A DNA stretch of 64,000 nt. It comes from Ureibacillus xyleni (GTDB lineage: Bacteria; Bacillota; Bacilli; Bacillales_A; Planococcaceae). The notes under the pieces are model-generated. The model did no database searches. It was given only the letters and a program-made list of their open reading frames with translations, and was not told the DNA's origin. The position numbers and the translations under genes are program-made. The stretch covers positions 124,001 through 188,000 of the forward strand of contig NZ_OBMQ01000001.1 of assembly GCF_900217795.1 (NCBI RefSeq), read 5' to 3'. How positions within the stretch are numbered: position 1 is the first letter of the stretch; every line of letters begins with the position of its first letter. Shown piece by piece: positions 26,274 to 35,525 of the stretch.

Positions 26274-26678
26274 GTGTACAAAAATCATATTAAATTTATC
26301 ACGAACGACGAACTACCAAATACGAGCGGAATTTATCTGCTTTACGATGAAAAAAGCGACCTTGCCTACATTGGTTCAGCATCTAATTTAAGAAACCGTA
26401 TTGCGAACCATCGCTCTAATCTTATTCACCAGAAACATCCGAATGATATGCTCCAGGCAATGTTTAATATGGGATGTTTATGTGTTCGTATTTTAGTGAC
26501 ATTTCCGTTTCTGGATAAAAAACGATTAAAAGAAGCTGAAAATTTATTTATCGAGGCATCTCCAGCCATATTTAAGAACCCTTTAGTTAATCGTTATAAA
26601 TCAGTTCCTTTCCATCAATCTTTTGTGAAATTAATGGACGAGGATGAGTGGAATGACAACAACCACATCGCAGGATAA
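26274..26678 (+). CDS. GIY-YIG nuclease-family protein
   Basis: The 134-residue protein starts at GTG with AGGAGG upstream. It shows the full motif order: 'TSGIYLLYDEKSDLAYIGSA' (GIY to YIG, about residues 17-36), 'LRNRIANHRSN' (Arg and His), 'LKEAENLFIEASPA' (catalytic Glu) and 'NPLVNRY' (Asn). Such small enzymes are homing-type or repair-type nucleases. The 3' end overlaps the start of the next gene by 35 bp, so the two are probably co-expressed with the recombinase after them. A role in generating breaks at recombination sites is conceivable. Confidence 0.8.
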   Translation: MYKNHIKFITNDELPNTSGIYLLYDEKSDLAYIGSASNLRNRIANHRSNLIHQKHPNDMLQAMFNMGCLCVRILVTFPFLDKKRLKEAENLFIEASPAIFKNPLVNRYKSVPFHQSFVKLMDEDEWNDNNHIAG

Positions 26679-27237
26679 CTTAGAAAGAGTTGCAGCGGTC
26701 CTTAGGCTTTTCAAAGAAGGAAAGAAAGCGGAAGAAGTTGCAGTGGAATTGGGATACAAGCATGTCCAAAGTTTATCTCGTTTTATGCAAAGGGAAAATT
26801 ACAAATGGGATAAGCAAGTGAAGAATTATATGTATTCGGTTGAAGATGAACGGTCATCTCAAATACCACAAGAGAAATCTATTAATATAGAAGAAACTCG
26901 GAATGAAGAAGATGTTTTTGAACTACTTGAGCGTAATGATGTTATGACTTTACTTAAAAATGCTCGTAAAGTATTAAAGGCTGTAAAACAACAAAATGAG
27001 CAATCTAAATCCAATTCCCAAGAAGTGGATTTGTGGAGAGCTGCTCAGAAATATGTGAGTGGTCATTCTCCTAGTATCACAAAATCATTTCGGCTACCAA
27101 TTGAGATGGAACATAGATTAACACATTTTTGTACAAGTACGGGGCTACTTCAAAAACAGGTTTTCTGTTTAGCGGTAGAACAGTTTTTAGCACAATATGA
27201 GGCAGTATACACGGACCCAGCAGCTGAGCAGACATAA
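26644..27237 (+). CDS. Recombinase-associated DNA-binding protein A
   Basis: The 197-residue protein has an N-terminal HTH-like repeat ('FKEGKKAEEVAVELGYKHVQ' then 'SLSRFMQRENYKWD') and a C-terminal RHH-like segment ('ITKSFRLPIEMEHRLTHFC'). Both parts have counterparts in the protein at 29419, which carries two of the HTH-like repeats. Each gene neighbours a tyrosine recombinase (27358 and 28528). The pattern suggests an accessory factor that binds near a recombination site, or a repressor. ATG 26644 and ATG 26653 are both possible starts; it overlaps the GIY-YIG gene. Confidence 0.65.
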   Translation: MSGMTTTTSQDNLERVAAVLRLFKEGKKAEEVAVELGYKHVQSLSRFMQRENYKWDKQVKNYMYSVEDERSSQIPQEKSINIEETRNEEDVFELLERNDVMTLLKNARKVLKAVKQQNEQSKSNSQEVDLWRAAQKYVSGHSPSITKSFRLPIEMEHRLTHFCTSTGLLQKQVFCLAVEQFLAQYEAVYTDPAAEQT

Positions 27238-27345
27238 TATCAATTATGCCTGCTTGTCGTCCATATACGGTTGGGGAATTCTAGGTTAAGGAGACATAAT
27301 TATGTTTCTAGCACGCTTATTTTGAGTAGACATAATTTTTTTGAG
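27229..27345. repeat. AGACATAAT motif cluster
   Basis: Three copies of AGACATAAT occur: within an inverted pair at 27229-27253 (GCAGACATAAT..ATTATGCCTGC), within a palindrome at about 27291 (GACATAATTATGTTTC), and at about 27332. They lie between accessory gene A and recombinase 1 and may be operator or crossover sites. Confidence 0.5.
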
Positions 27346-27357
27346 AAGGTGAGCGTT

Positions 27358-28269
27358 ATGAATGAATTATTATCTTCATTTGAGAACTATTTAAAACAGG
27401 AGGAAAAATCTATCCATACGATTTCATCCTATCTGACTTCTGTTCAAAAATATTTCGGATGGTTTGAAGGAGTCTTTGGTCGACCACCTCAAATCTTGCA
27501 TTCAGAAAATATTTTGTCGTATAAAGAAGAACTGAAAAAAGAACGTAATCCAAAAGGAGAATATATTAGTGCAAAGACAATAAATGTTCGGCTAAATGCC
27601 TTACGTACATTCAATAAGTTCCTTGTTGAAGAAGGAATTATGAGTGACATTATAATAGGAAAGAATTCATATATTAAGGTCCAAAATCTGATTGTTTCCC
27701 CAGCTAAGTTTACTAAACAAGATGTAAACCATTTTTTTCAATCTATACTCGAAAGCAATGAGGAGAACCAAAAGGATTGTTATCGGAATTACACACTGGC
27801 AAAACTATTGGCTCTTACTGGATGCCGTATTACGGAAGCTCTTTCTATTCAAATAGAAGATATTCATCTTCAGGCAAAGGAAATTTTAATTCGGAACGGA
27901 AAGGGAGCAAAGTCTAGGACAATCTTGGTTAATAGTCAGTTACATCGGATCTTAACCAAATATTTGAACGATATACGACCTGAATATCGATTAAGCCAAG
28001 TGAGTCCTTATCTTTTTCTAAGTAATCGTAGTCACTCACTGTCACGCAAAACAGTTAACAAGATGTTCGCAAAGTATAGCAAGAGTGCCGGATTAAATGA
28101 AGTTTTGTCTCCACATGATTTTCGGCATTATTTTTGTAGTCAATCGTTACAAAATGGTCTTGGCATTCATGAGACTGCTGCCTTAGCGGGTCACTCTAGT
28201 ATCGCCACTACCTCATTGTATACAAATGTTGACAGACAAACGATGCTCGATAAATTGGAGAATTTATAG
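27358..28269 (+). CDS. Tyrosine recombinase 1 (XerC/D-like)
   Basis: ATG 27358 ('MNELLSSFENYLK') has AGAAGGTGAG upstream; the earlier in-frame ATG lacks a site. The 303-residue enzyme has the N-terminal SAM-like core-binding domain ('HTISSYLTSVQKYFGWFEG') and the catalytic domain with Arg in 'LTGCRITEALS', H-x-x-R at 253-256 ('PHDFRHYF'), 'LAGHSSIATTSLY', and the nucleophile Tyr at about 288. All catalytic residues are present. It sits after accessory gene A and its AGACATAAT sites. Substrate is unknown; candidates are plasmid dimer resolution or the local cassettes. Confidence 0.9.
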   Translation: MNELLSSFENYLKQEEKSIHTISSYLTSVQKYFGWFEGVFGRPPQILHSENILSYKEELKKERNPKGEYISAKTINVRLNALRTFNKFLVEEGIMSDIIIGKNSYIKVQNLIVSPAKFTKQDVNHFFQSILESNEENQKDCYRNYTLAKLLALTGCRITEALSIQIEDIHLQAKEILIRNGKGAKSRTILVNSQLHRILTKYLNDIRPEYRLSQVSPYLFLSNRSHSLSRKTVNKMFAKYSKSAGLNEVLSPHDFRHYFCSQSLQNGLGIHETAALAGHSSIATTSLYTNVDRQTMLDKLENL

Positions 28270-28527
28270 AAAGCTCATACTAGTAAATTCTTTTATTCTA
28301 GTGAAAAATAAATTGGATATTCCCCCTATTTGTTATTTATTTTTGCTATCCTACTTACACACAAGTTAATCATGAAAAAAACTTTGAGGGTAATTTTAAA
28401 AAAATCGCAAAATCGCCCAAATCTATTTTTAAAAAATGTATGATGAGTTCAGTAAAACAAACCTTCCAGCTGGAAAGCTTATTTATCCCGGGATGCATAA
28501 ATAAAACTATTAGGAAGGAAGATGATT
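28270..28527. promoter_or_regulatory. Region between recombinases with two palindromes
   Basis: TTCCAGCTGGAA near 28462 and TCCCGGGA near 28487 are perfect dyads just upstream of recombinase 2. They may be operators. Confidence 0.4.
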
Positions 28528-29385
28528 ATGTTAGTTACAGATGCAGTAAAAGCATTTTTAAAATATCTTGAAGCTCAAAACAAAAGTGGAGAAACGGTTG
28601 CAGGTTATGGAAAGGATTTGCGTATCTTCAATCAATATCTTGAAGAGCAATATAATGGATTAGTTTATATTGATGAGATTACGGAAAATGATTTGGAAGA
28701 TTACATTTGCTTCCTAAAAGAAGTGCGCAAATTAAAACCATCTAGTCAAAACCGTTACTTCTCAAGTATCCGTTCCTTTTTTAACTATGCTACAAGAAAG
28801 AAATTATTGAAGCAAAATATCGCTCAAAATGTGGAAAATGTTCGATACCAGCGAAAAGAGCGAGAGTATTTATCTAAAGAAGAGCTAGAGGACCTTTTTG
28901 ACGTCATCGAACATCCAATTATAAAAGTTGCTATCATTACGATGGCTTACACAGGAATTCGTGTTGGGGAATTAACAAAGTTAACCCCTGATCGAGTAGA
29001 TTTAGAAAAGCAACTGATAAAGGTACTTGGAAAAGGAAATAAAGAAAGAACTATTCCTATTTCAGAAAAGCTGCTTCCTATATTGATTGATTATGCAGAA
29101 AATATCCGATTTGAAGAAGCACGACACTTTTTTGGGACAAAGAAAACTGGTCGTTTATCTGCCCAGTATATTAATAATTCCCTACGCTTAGCATCCAAAA
29201 AGATTGGATTGAAGCAAAGTATTTCCGCGCATATTTTACGTCATAGTTTTGCGACGGTTTTGGTTCATAATGATGTGAATATCGTGGATTTGCAACGATT
29301 ACTTGGACACAACTCTATCCGAACAACGAGCATTTATCTTCATACTAATCATGAAAGGTTAAAAGAAGCCGTAAACTCGTGGTAA
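28528..29385 (+). CDS. Tyrosine recombinase 2 (XerC/D-like)
   Basis: The likely start is ATG 28528 ('MLVTDAVKAFLKYLEAQNKS') with AGGAAGG upstream; the ATG at 28522 is too close to that site. The 285-residue enzyme shows a SAM-like domain, Arg in 'YTGIRVGELTKL', the beta-hairpin Lys in 'VLGKGNKERTIPI', H-x-x-R in 'SAHILRHSFAT', 'LLGHNSIRTTSIY' and the Tyr nucleophile. It is closer to typical XerC/D than recombinase 1. Accessory gene B follows 33 bp later. Two recombinase-accessory pairs in tandem suggest duplication and divergence of one module. Confidence 0.9.
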   Translation: MLVTDAVKAFLKYLEAQNKSGETVAGYGKDLRIFNQYLEEQYNGLVYIDEITENDLEDYICFLKEVRKLKPSSQNRYFSSIRSFFNYATRKKLLKQNIAQNVENVRYQRKEREYLSKEELEDLFDVIEHPIIKVAIITMAYTGIRVGELTKLTPDRVDLEKQLIKVLGKGNKERTIPISEKLLPILIDYAENIRFEEARHFFGTKKTGRLSAQYINNSLRLASKKIGLKQSISAHILRHSFATVLVHNDVNIVDLQRLLGHNSIRTTSIYLHTNHERLKEAVNSW

Positions 29386-29418
29386 GGATATTTAGGATAG
29401 CAACAGGGGGAAATAATC

Positions 29419-30144
29419 ATGAAAAAGCTATATGATGAACACTTTATTTTAGAACAGTTGGCAAGTGGCAAAACACGTGAAGAACTCGCGTTGGAATTAG
29501 GACATAAGGATTATCGTTCTCTGGATATGTATATGCGTCGACGTGATTATACATGGGATAGTGAATATCAGACTTACATAGCAGGAGTTCGTGTTTTAAG
29601 CAAAGAGGACCTTCAAGAAAAAGACCCAAGAGGAAAAGCTGCTGATATTATTAAATATTTTCAATTTGAAAAAGACCCAAAAGTAGTGGCTGAAATGGCG
29701 GATTTTCAAAACCATCGTGCGTTATCAATCTTTATGAAGGATAAGGGATATGAATGGGATAGTCAATTAGGGAACTACAAGGTGATTAAGCAAGAACAGC
29801 ATCCTTTTCAAAAAGCTGATAAACCAGCAATTAACAAACCAATTAGTAAAAGCAAGACTGCGAAAATTTCGGAAGAGTATGAGGAATTGCTTAGCTATCT
29901 TATCACTCGCAAAAAGGAACTGGCAGATATATTAGAAACCAGTTATCACAATACTTTTCCGCAATACCGAGTACCAGGTGAAACTCATTCCAAATCGGTA
30001 CAAATGGCAAGCAGCCTTGATAAACTGGTTAGGGTTTATTGCAAAGAGCATAATGTCCAACAGAAAGACATATTCCAAGTAGCTCTAATCGAGTTTTTCC
30101 GGAAATACGGCTATGCTGGAGAGGTAAAAGCGCTAATCGGGTAG
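29419..30144 (+). CDS. Recombinase-associated DNA-binding protein B
   Basis: The 241-residue protein contains two copies of an HTH-like repeat: 'GKTREELALELGHKDYRSLD' with 'MYMRRRDYTWDSEYQ', and 'DPKVVAEMADFQNHRALSIF' with 'MKDKGYEWDSQLGNYKV'. A Lys/Ser linker and a C-terminal RHH-like segment follow ('SSLDKLVRVYCKEHNVQQKD'). It is related to accessory protein A. The AGGGGGAAA site supports the start. The last 35 codons have a decayed copy at about 35526-35600, next to another palindromic repeat, so this gene type and that repeat travel together. Confidence 0.7.
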   Translation: MKKLYDEHFILEQLASGKTREELALELGHKDYRSLDMYMRRRDYTWDSEYQTYIAGVRVLSKEDLQEKDPRGKAADIIKYFQFEKDPKVVAEMADFQNHRALSIFMKDKGYEWDSQLGNYKVIKQEQHPFQKADKPAINKPISKSKTAKISEEYEELLSYLITRKKELADILETSYHNTFPQYRVPGETHSKSVQMASSLDKLVRVYCKEHNVQQKDIFQVALIEFFRKYGYAGEVKALIG

Positions 30145-30281
30145 AATATTTATTCTATCCGGTTATTTACTTTACAGAAGTATTTAACAGGAATGCTCCT
30201 TTTTAAAACTATGTCGAAAGTATAGTTTTTTATGCTATTGTATAAGAAATGAATGAATAAATAAGAAGTTGAAGGGGTATA

Positions 30282-30833
30282 GTGTTGTTAAATGACTATT
30301 TGTTTTGTTATCATGGAACAATTAAACGTTATGGTGAATATATTGAAAGTAACGGAATAAATTTAGATAAGAGTCGTTTTGCTACAGATTTTGGTAAAGG
30401 ATTTTATGTAACCAATAATAAATACCAAGCTGAAAAATGGGCAAAAATTAAATATCAAGATAACATTGATAAGTTTTCATCGGAAGATATCAAGCCGGTT
30501 GTAGTTTACTTTGCTCTAGATATTAATAAAATAACAGGGCTGAGTGGTTGCATATTTGAAGAACCCAATTTAGATTGGGGGAACTTTATTCTTGACTGCC
30601 GTAAAGAGGGAATGCGTGATGGTATATTCCACAGTTATGACTTTGTTTTAGGTCATTTGGCAGATGGTAAAATTGTGGCTTTGTTAAGACGTGCAATTAG
30701 TGGTAGAATAGATAGTAATGAATTTTTAGTTGGTATAAGCCCGCTATCATCAACAAATACACAACTATCGCTACATACTGAAAAATCTTTAGAGTGTATA
30801 AAATGTTTGGGGGTGAAGGAAATTGAATTTTGA
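30282..30833 (+). CDS. DUF3990-like protein (ART-fold toxin candidate)
   Basis: The GTG start has a GAAGGGG site. The 183-residue product matches the DUF3990 pattern: 'FCYHGTIKRYGEYIESNGI' near the N-terminus, 'DFGKGFYVTNNKYQAEKWA' at about residues 37-55, and a later 'YDFVLGHLADGKI'. This family has an ADP-ribosyltransferase-like arrangement (H-G-T, then G-x-G-F-Y-x-T) and is found in toxin-antitoxin-like clusters. The next gene overlaps by 11 bp. The pair seems inserted between 'ccggttattta' and 'tttatttgacgg' sequences that are contiguous in the related stretch at 35.6 kb. Confidence 0.65.
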   Translation: MLLNDYLFCYHGTIKRYGEYIESNGINLDKSRFATDFGKGFYVTNNKYQAEKWAKIKYQDNIDKFSSEDIKPVVVYFALDINKITGLSGCIFEEPNLDWGNFILDCRKEGMRDGIFHSYDFVLGHLADGKIVALLRRAISGRIDSNEFLVGISPLSSTNTQLSLHTEKSLECIKCLGVKEIEF

Positions 30834-31050
30834 TAAATATTCATTTGATGAATTAGATATCGAACTGATTTTTTATATTCGTGATGAACTAGAAAAAAGG
30901 ATTGGAAGCCAGTCAATAGAAGCAATTATTGTCTCTGGATTTTTAAATCGCCTTCAAGACGACCCAGTGTATGTGCATCACTATGATGAAAAATATTGGG
31001 CTGATTATATCTTATCACGTTACCAAAAAAAAGAACTTTTGACTATTTAG
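30823..31050 (+). CDS. Small acidic protein, antitoxin candidate to DUF3990
   Basis: The TTG start (30823) overlaps the end of the previous gene and has GTGAAGGAAA upstream. The 75-residue product is acidic and helical ('DELDIELIFYIRDELEKRIG', 'SGFLNRLQDDPVYVHHYDEK'). It resembles the small DUF3791-type partners that accompany DUF3990 genes, but I cannot confirm the family. Overlap and co-orientation indicate translational coupling. A strong terminator closes the pair. Confidence 0.55.
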   Translation: MNFDKYSFDELDIELIFYIRDELEKRIGSQSIEAIIVSGFLNRLQDDPVYVHHYDEKYWADYILSRYQKKELLTI

Positions 31051-31064
31051 AATAAATTAGAAGT

Positions 31065-31099
31065 AACCTACAATGAATAGATTGTAGGTTTTTATTTTT
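31065..31099 (+). terminator. Terminator after DUF3990 pair
   Basis: AACCTACAAT pairs with ATTGTAGGTT, followed by TTTATTTTT. Confidence 0.85.
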
Positions 31100-31206
31100 A
31101 GATTTATTAAGCCTATTTTGAGGATTTTCCTACTCAATATCTTCGAAACGGAAGAGGTCCTCCCGAAGTAAAAGAATCTATATGAGGCTATTAGCTTGAG
31201 CAGTAG

Positions 31207-31401
31207 TAGAATTCATTATTTATTTGACGGAAAAATTAAATGAACATCCTTTTTATGCAAATAAATGAAGGTTCCGTCAATACTCCGTCATTTATTTAAT
31301 TATGAAATTAAATAAATGGCATTTTGCATACAAATAAATGACGATTCCGTCAATTATCCGTCATTTATTTTAATCATGAAATTAAATAAATGACATTTTG
31401 C
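31207..31401. repeat. Palindromic repeat array, left part
   Basis: About 75-bp units, each an imperfect palindrome: AAATAAATGACG .. TCCGTCA .. CGTCATTTATTT, joined by AT-rich spacers with GAAATTAAATAAATG and CATTTTGCATAC. Two full units lie here; a third continues after the IS4 element at 32807-32870. A related copy lies at 35637-35730. Confidence 0.7.
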
Positions 31402-32806
31402 CACTACCGTCGCATAAATAAATTCTGAATTTTCAGTTTTTTATTTCCTGGTTTTTAGAGAAAAAACGAAAACACCAAAGCTAAGGTAGTAGACATCCAT
31501 TTTTTTACTATAGCCTGTGACTTGTACAACAACGACTGTCAATCCTTTATGGGACGCTCTTTCCTTGGATTTTGCGCAACCAAATGTGAGCGGATTTCCA
31601 TAATGCAGCTTTTAAATAGCGGCTTATTTGTAAATAACTTTGGGCACTATTTGTGTTCAGCTGTGCCAATACGTTCAAGCAATACACAATCATCGCAATG
31701 TATACTTGGTTGTGCACCGCCTGTTCGCTATAACCATAGAACTTTTTGATGTTCAAGTGTTGTTTCATCCATTTGAAAAACAACTCGATTGCCCAGCGCG
31801 ATTTGTAAATCTCTGCAATTTCATCGGCACTTAAATCAAATCGATTGGTTAATAAAGAGAGTTCATTGCCCTTTGTATCCATGATTTTCAGGCGTCGGAA
31901 CACGTTTTCTGAACGATTTTGTGTGGAACCAATGACCACCATTTCATCTGATAAAACCGTAGACTGTGCTGGCAATGTAAACGTTTCAAGTATACGTATG
32001 ACGGCGTTTTTTCGAAGACGTGTGACAAAGAAATAGCCATCATCCGTCATGCGATCATAGCGCTCGTAATCCAAATAGCCACGGTCGAACACGTATAGGC
32101 ATTCTTTATCGTCCATCAAGACTTCCAACTGCAATTTATCATGTTCAATGGCGTTTGTAAGCACAGCTTGATCCGGATACGAGCGACCTTTTTCCATAAA
32201 AACGAGTCGAAGGTGAAGCTTTACACCTGATTTTGTCTTTCGAAATTCTGCCCACTTATGATTGGTTAAATTAAGCGGTAAAGTACTTGAATCAATGTTT
32301 TTTAAAGGTGTTGTGATTTTTCTTCGTGTTTGAAAATTTGTTTTTAGATGAATTTGTGAAACTAAATCGAGAAAAATCGTTTGAAAGAAATCGGTTGGGA
32401 TCGTATTGATTCGCCTGCCCAATTGGGAGAAGCTAATGGATTCTAACCCTGTTGCACGTTGTAGATCCTCTGAAAATACGGCGTCGCTCAATGCCCGTAA
32501 ACTCTCCGTTTCATGAAGTTGGGCATACAAAAGCAATTTCATAAATGAAGCCATGTAAAGCTTCTTTGTATAGTAATTTAATTGATGTGTTTCCACTAGT
32601 TCTTCAAAAAATGTCTGATTAACAGGGGAAAACCATTGTTCAAATGATGTTTTTCGTGTAAACTTATCCATGCTTATGTCCTTTATTTTGGATTTGGATA
32701 GGTTACTACCACCAACCATTATAAAGGATTTTTTTATGCGGAAATAAGATTACAGAAAATTCAGATTTACTAACAATGTTAAATTATTTTAATGCGACAC
32801 TAGTGA
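31402..32806 (-). mobile_element. IS4-family insertion sequence with 9-bp target duplication
   Basis: The ends are CACTACCGTCGCATAAATAA and, inverted at the right, CACTAGTGTCGCATTAAAAT. ACATTTTGC occurs directly before (31393-31401) and after (32807-32815), the target duplication. Removing the 1405-bp element restores the palindromic repeat array. Confidence 0.85.
31547..32671 (-). CDS. IS4-family transposase
   Basis: The start is ATG 32671 ('MDKFTRKTSFEQWF') with AAAGGAC upstream. The 374-residue enzyme shows the IS4 DDE core: 'KNIDSSTLPLNL' (first Asp), 'LYVFDRGYLDYERYDRM' (second Asp), and the YREK-type signature around 'IYKSRWAIELFFKWMKQHL' (Glu). It also has the N-terminal region 'SLRALSDAVFSEDLQRATGL' typical of this family. 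No stop or frameshift is visible, and the intact ends and target duplication suggest recent arrival. Confidence 0.9.
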   Translation of the reverse strand: MDKFTRKTSFEQWFSPVNQTFFEELVETHQLNYYTKKLYMASFMKLLLYAQLHETESLRALSDAVFSEDLQRATGLESISFSQLGRRINTIPTDFFQTIFLDLVSQIHLKTNFQTRRKITTPLKNIDSSTLPLNLTNHKWAEFRKTKSGVKLHLRLVFMEKGRSYPDQAVLTNAIEHDKLQLEVLMDDKECLYVFDRGYLDYERYDRMTDDGYFFVTRLRKNAVIRILETFTLPAQSTVLSDEMVVIGSTQNRSENVFRRLKIMDTKGNELSLLTNRFDLSADEIAEIYKSRWAIELFFKWMKQHLNIKKFYGYSEQAVHNQVYIAMIVYCLNVLAQLNTNSAQSYLQISRYLKAALWKSAHIWLRKIQGKSVP

Positions 32807-33252
32807 CATTTTGCATACAAATAAATGACGATTCCATCAATTCCCGGCGTTTATTATTCACTTAAATATTACGTGTTTAGTTTATTTAATCTGTGTGGTA
32901 TCGTCTTGTTCTATAAAAAACATAATGTATAACAGAAAGAAATATTATACGTGACTTTTTTCGAGTTCTTCCAGCTATAAGCTATCTTGAGAGGTAAAGC
33001 CTTAATGCGGTAAAGTAATTATTTTTATACGATTATTTATTAATATGCTTGACTTTTTCAAAAATCGGGTGTTTTTATGATAAAGTAAAGTTAACGGATA
33101 TTAAAGTGTTGAGGTAAAATGAATGGATATCTAATTATTGTACTAAATCAAAACATCATCGACTTTGAAGGTATCCGATAATACGTATATTTATGTTTGC
33201 AAAAAGAAAGAGATGCAATCAATCCATTGTATTTTAGTTAGGAGAGATAGTA
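32807..33252. other. End of palindromic array, then intergenic
   Basis: The third array unit (to about 32870) is degenerate at its right half. The rest is AT-rich with no supported gene until 33253. Confidence 0.5.
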
Positions 33253-33474
33253 ATGGGAAAAAGTAGAACTGAAGTTGCTGTTAGACTTGGAATAAAGGTA
33301 AAGACTAATTCAGAAGCACCAGGCATATATATTAATAATGGAAATGGAATAAGAAAAGTAGAAATTGAAGAACTTTTCCCAGAATTTAAAGTGTTGAATC
33401 ACTCTAGTTTTCCAATGGAACGTGAATTATTGAATAACGGAGCTATTATAAGAAAATTAGAGATGGAGAATTAA
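33253..33474 (+). CDS. Small basic hypothetical protein, 73 residues
   Basis: The ATG has a TAGGAGAGA site. The product ('MGKSRTEVAVRLGIKVKTNS' at the start) is mostly beta-type with no recognised motif. A terminator follows at once, so it is a single-gene unit. Confidence 0.55.
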   Translation: MGKSRTEVAVRLGIKVKTNSEAPGIYINNGNGIRKVEIEELFPEFKVLNHSSFPMERELLNNGAIIRKLEMEN

Positions 33475-33511
33475 AAACAACATTTCCATGAAAAGGATTT
33501 GTTGTTTTTTC
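33475..33511 (+). terminator. Terminator
   Basis: AAACAAC pairs with GTTGTTT, with an inner CC/GG pair, then TTTTTC. Confidence 0.65.
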
Positions 33512-33601
33512 TATTATGAAAATATTGCTATACAACAAAGGTAAAAGCAATACTCTGATAGAATATGTACTTTATTTATAATAATTTTGGAATGAAGGGA
33601 G

Positions 33602-35071
33602 ATGAGATATTTGTTTGAAATTCCGGATATAAAAAACTTGACCATTGAGGAAATTCTTTCTGCAAAGGAAGGGCAATTTTTTGATAGGAAATCAGCGGAA
33701 ATAAAAGCGAAGAAAATTGCAGAAGTATTAATAGCCTTTGCCAATGCAGATGGTGGTTTAATTGCAATCGGTGTTTGTGATGGAAAAGTAGAAGGAATTA
33801 GTGCTCAAGGACCTATTAAGATAAATGATTTTGTTCAATGCAAAATAGACCACTGTAAACCTGCTGTCCGTGCACAAGAACGTTATTTAGAAGTTGTTAA
33901 TGAAAGAGGTCAAAAAGACCATGTTTTACTTATTCAAGTAGAACCATCAAGAAACTCTGTTCATAAGACAATGAGTGATAAAGTCTTTTTAAGGGTTGGT
34001 GATGAGAGTAAGGAACTGACTCACGACCAACGTTTAGAACTGGAATATGATAAAGGTGAGCGATTATTTGAAGAACAAGTTATTAGCAATTGTAAAATAG
34101 ATGATTTAGATGAGGAAATACTTAAGATATATAAAGCATCATTAAATTTTGAAGGTGATGACTTATTACAACCTCTTTATGCAAGAGGATTTATTAATGA
34201 TACTAAAAATGGACCAGAGATTAATGCAGCCGGTGTTCTACTTTTCACTAAAAACCCAGCTCGTTTTTTTCCTGCTGCCCGTATACGCTTTTTAAGATAT
34301 GAAGGTAGTAGTGAAGAGGTCGGAGTAGAAATGAATATCGTGAAGCAAGAATATATTGAAGGTCCTCTTCCAATACTGATTGAAAAGGCAAAAACTGTAG
34401 TAAAAGCACAACTTAGAGAGTTCACGGGACTTAATCCTATGAATGGAAAATTTACCTCTGTACCGGAATACCCTGAATTTGCCTGGCTTGAAGGTATTGT
34501 AAATGCTGTTACTCACCGTGCATATAACATTCAAGGAGACGATATTAAGATAAAAATGTTTGATGATCGGCTGGAGATTAGTAGCCCTGGTAAATTTCCT
34601 AATATCGTTAATAGGCACAATATTAAGGAGGTGCGTTATTCCCGCAATCCTCGTATCGCAAGGGCGCTCACTGAAATGGGATGGGTTCGTGAGTTAGGAG
34701 AGGGAGTAAAACGTATGTTTAAGGAGATGAATTCCTTTTTCTTAGATGACCCTGAATATCATGAGGGTCAAAATTCGGTACATCTTATTCTGAAAAATAA
34801 TATTCTGATGCGAAGAGTTAGAAAACAAGAACGAATAAATACTTTAATTTCAAAGGAATGGAAATCCTTATCAAAAGAAGAGCAAGTTGCACTTGATTAT
34901 ATTTATAGTAGGGGTCAAATTACCACAAAACAGTTAGCTACACTCATAAACAGAGGGACTAATTATTCGAAAAAGATTCTAGAAGGGCTATATCAAAAGG
35001 GAATACTTAATCTAATTAGAACTTCTCGTAATGACCCAAATCAGCATTATACATTTAAATCAAATGATTAA
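33602..35071 (+). CDS. AlbA_2/Schlafen-type ATP-binding protein 1
   Basis: The 489-residue protein has an N-terminal AlbA_2 (Schlafen-like) domain: 'EGQFFDRKSAEIKAKKIAEV', 'LIAFANADGGLIAIGVCDGK', 'VFLRVGDESKEL'. A C-terminal GHKL-type ATP-binding region follows ('EGIVNAVTHRAYNIQGDDIK', 'LEISSPGKFPNIV', 'LGEGVKRMFKEM'), then a winged helix at the end ('GQITTKQLATLINRGTNYSKK'). The family is usually labelled putative regulator or helicase-related; several members act in antiviral defence. ATG 33602 abuts the GGGAG site, so TTG 33611 may be the true start. A similar but longer protein lies at 53373. Confidence 0.8.
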   Translation: MRYLFEIPDIKNLTIEEILSAKEGQFFDRKSAEIKAKKIAEVLIAFANADGGLIAIGVCDGKVEGISAQGPIKINDFVQCKIDHCKPAVRAQERYLEVVNERGQKDHVLLIQVEPSRNSVHKTMSDKVFLRVGDESKELTHDQRLELEYDKGERLFEEQVISNCKIDDLDEEILKIYKASLNFEGDDLLQPLYARGFINDTKNGPEINAAGVLLFTKNPARFFPAARIRFLRYEGSSEEVGVEMNIVKQEYIEGPLPILIEKAKTVVKAQLREFTGLNPMNGKFTSVPEYPEFAWLEGIVNAVTHRAYNIQGDDIKIKMFDDRLEISSPGKFPNIVNRHNIKEVRYSRNPRIARALTEMGWVRELGEGVKRMFKEMNSFFLDDPEYHEGQNSVHLILKNNILMRRVRKQERINTLISKEWKSLSKEEQVALDYIYSRGQITTKQLATLINRGTNYSKKILEGLYQKGILNLIRTSRNDPNQHYTFKSND

Positions 35072-35079
35072 TTTTTGAT

Positions 35080-35115
35080 GGTTCACAAGATATAAACATG
35101 CTTGTGGACCTTTTT
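35080..35115 (+). terminator. Terminator after AlbA-type gene 1
   Basis: GGTTCACAAG pairs with CTTGTGGACC, followed by TTTTT. Confidence 0.8.
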
Positions 35116-35525
35116 AAATTGAGCGAAAAACTACTCTTGTGTGTTTGTTTAGCTTAAATATAAATTTTTCAAAGGAGAGTTAGATTTTTTCTAGGAATCG
35201 TATTGTTGACTACTTAATATTAATGTTCAAGGTTCTTTCAAAAGCGGAAGAGGTTCTCTCAAAGTTAGCGGAGCTTCTCACAAAAAAGTAGATATATTAT
35301 CTAAAGAATTCTTAATTTTGGTAAATATTGCGCGGTTTTAATATCGAGGTTCTCATGAGAAGGAAAAAGGTTCTCACGAAGTAAAAAGAATTTCAAGGAT
35401 ATTCAGAATTGTAGCAAAGAACTTAAATTTCCACTGAATTTCAACTTCTAACTAATAAAGTTGTTTAAATTTTACTTAAGATAGAAATCTCATACAAATG
35501 GTAAGCATTCAGATAAACTGAATAG

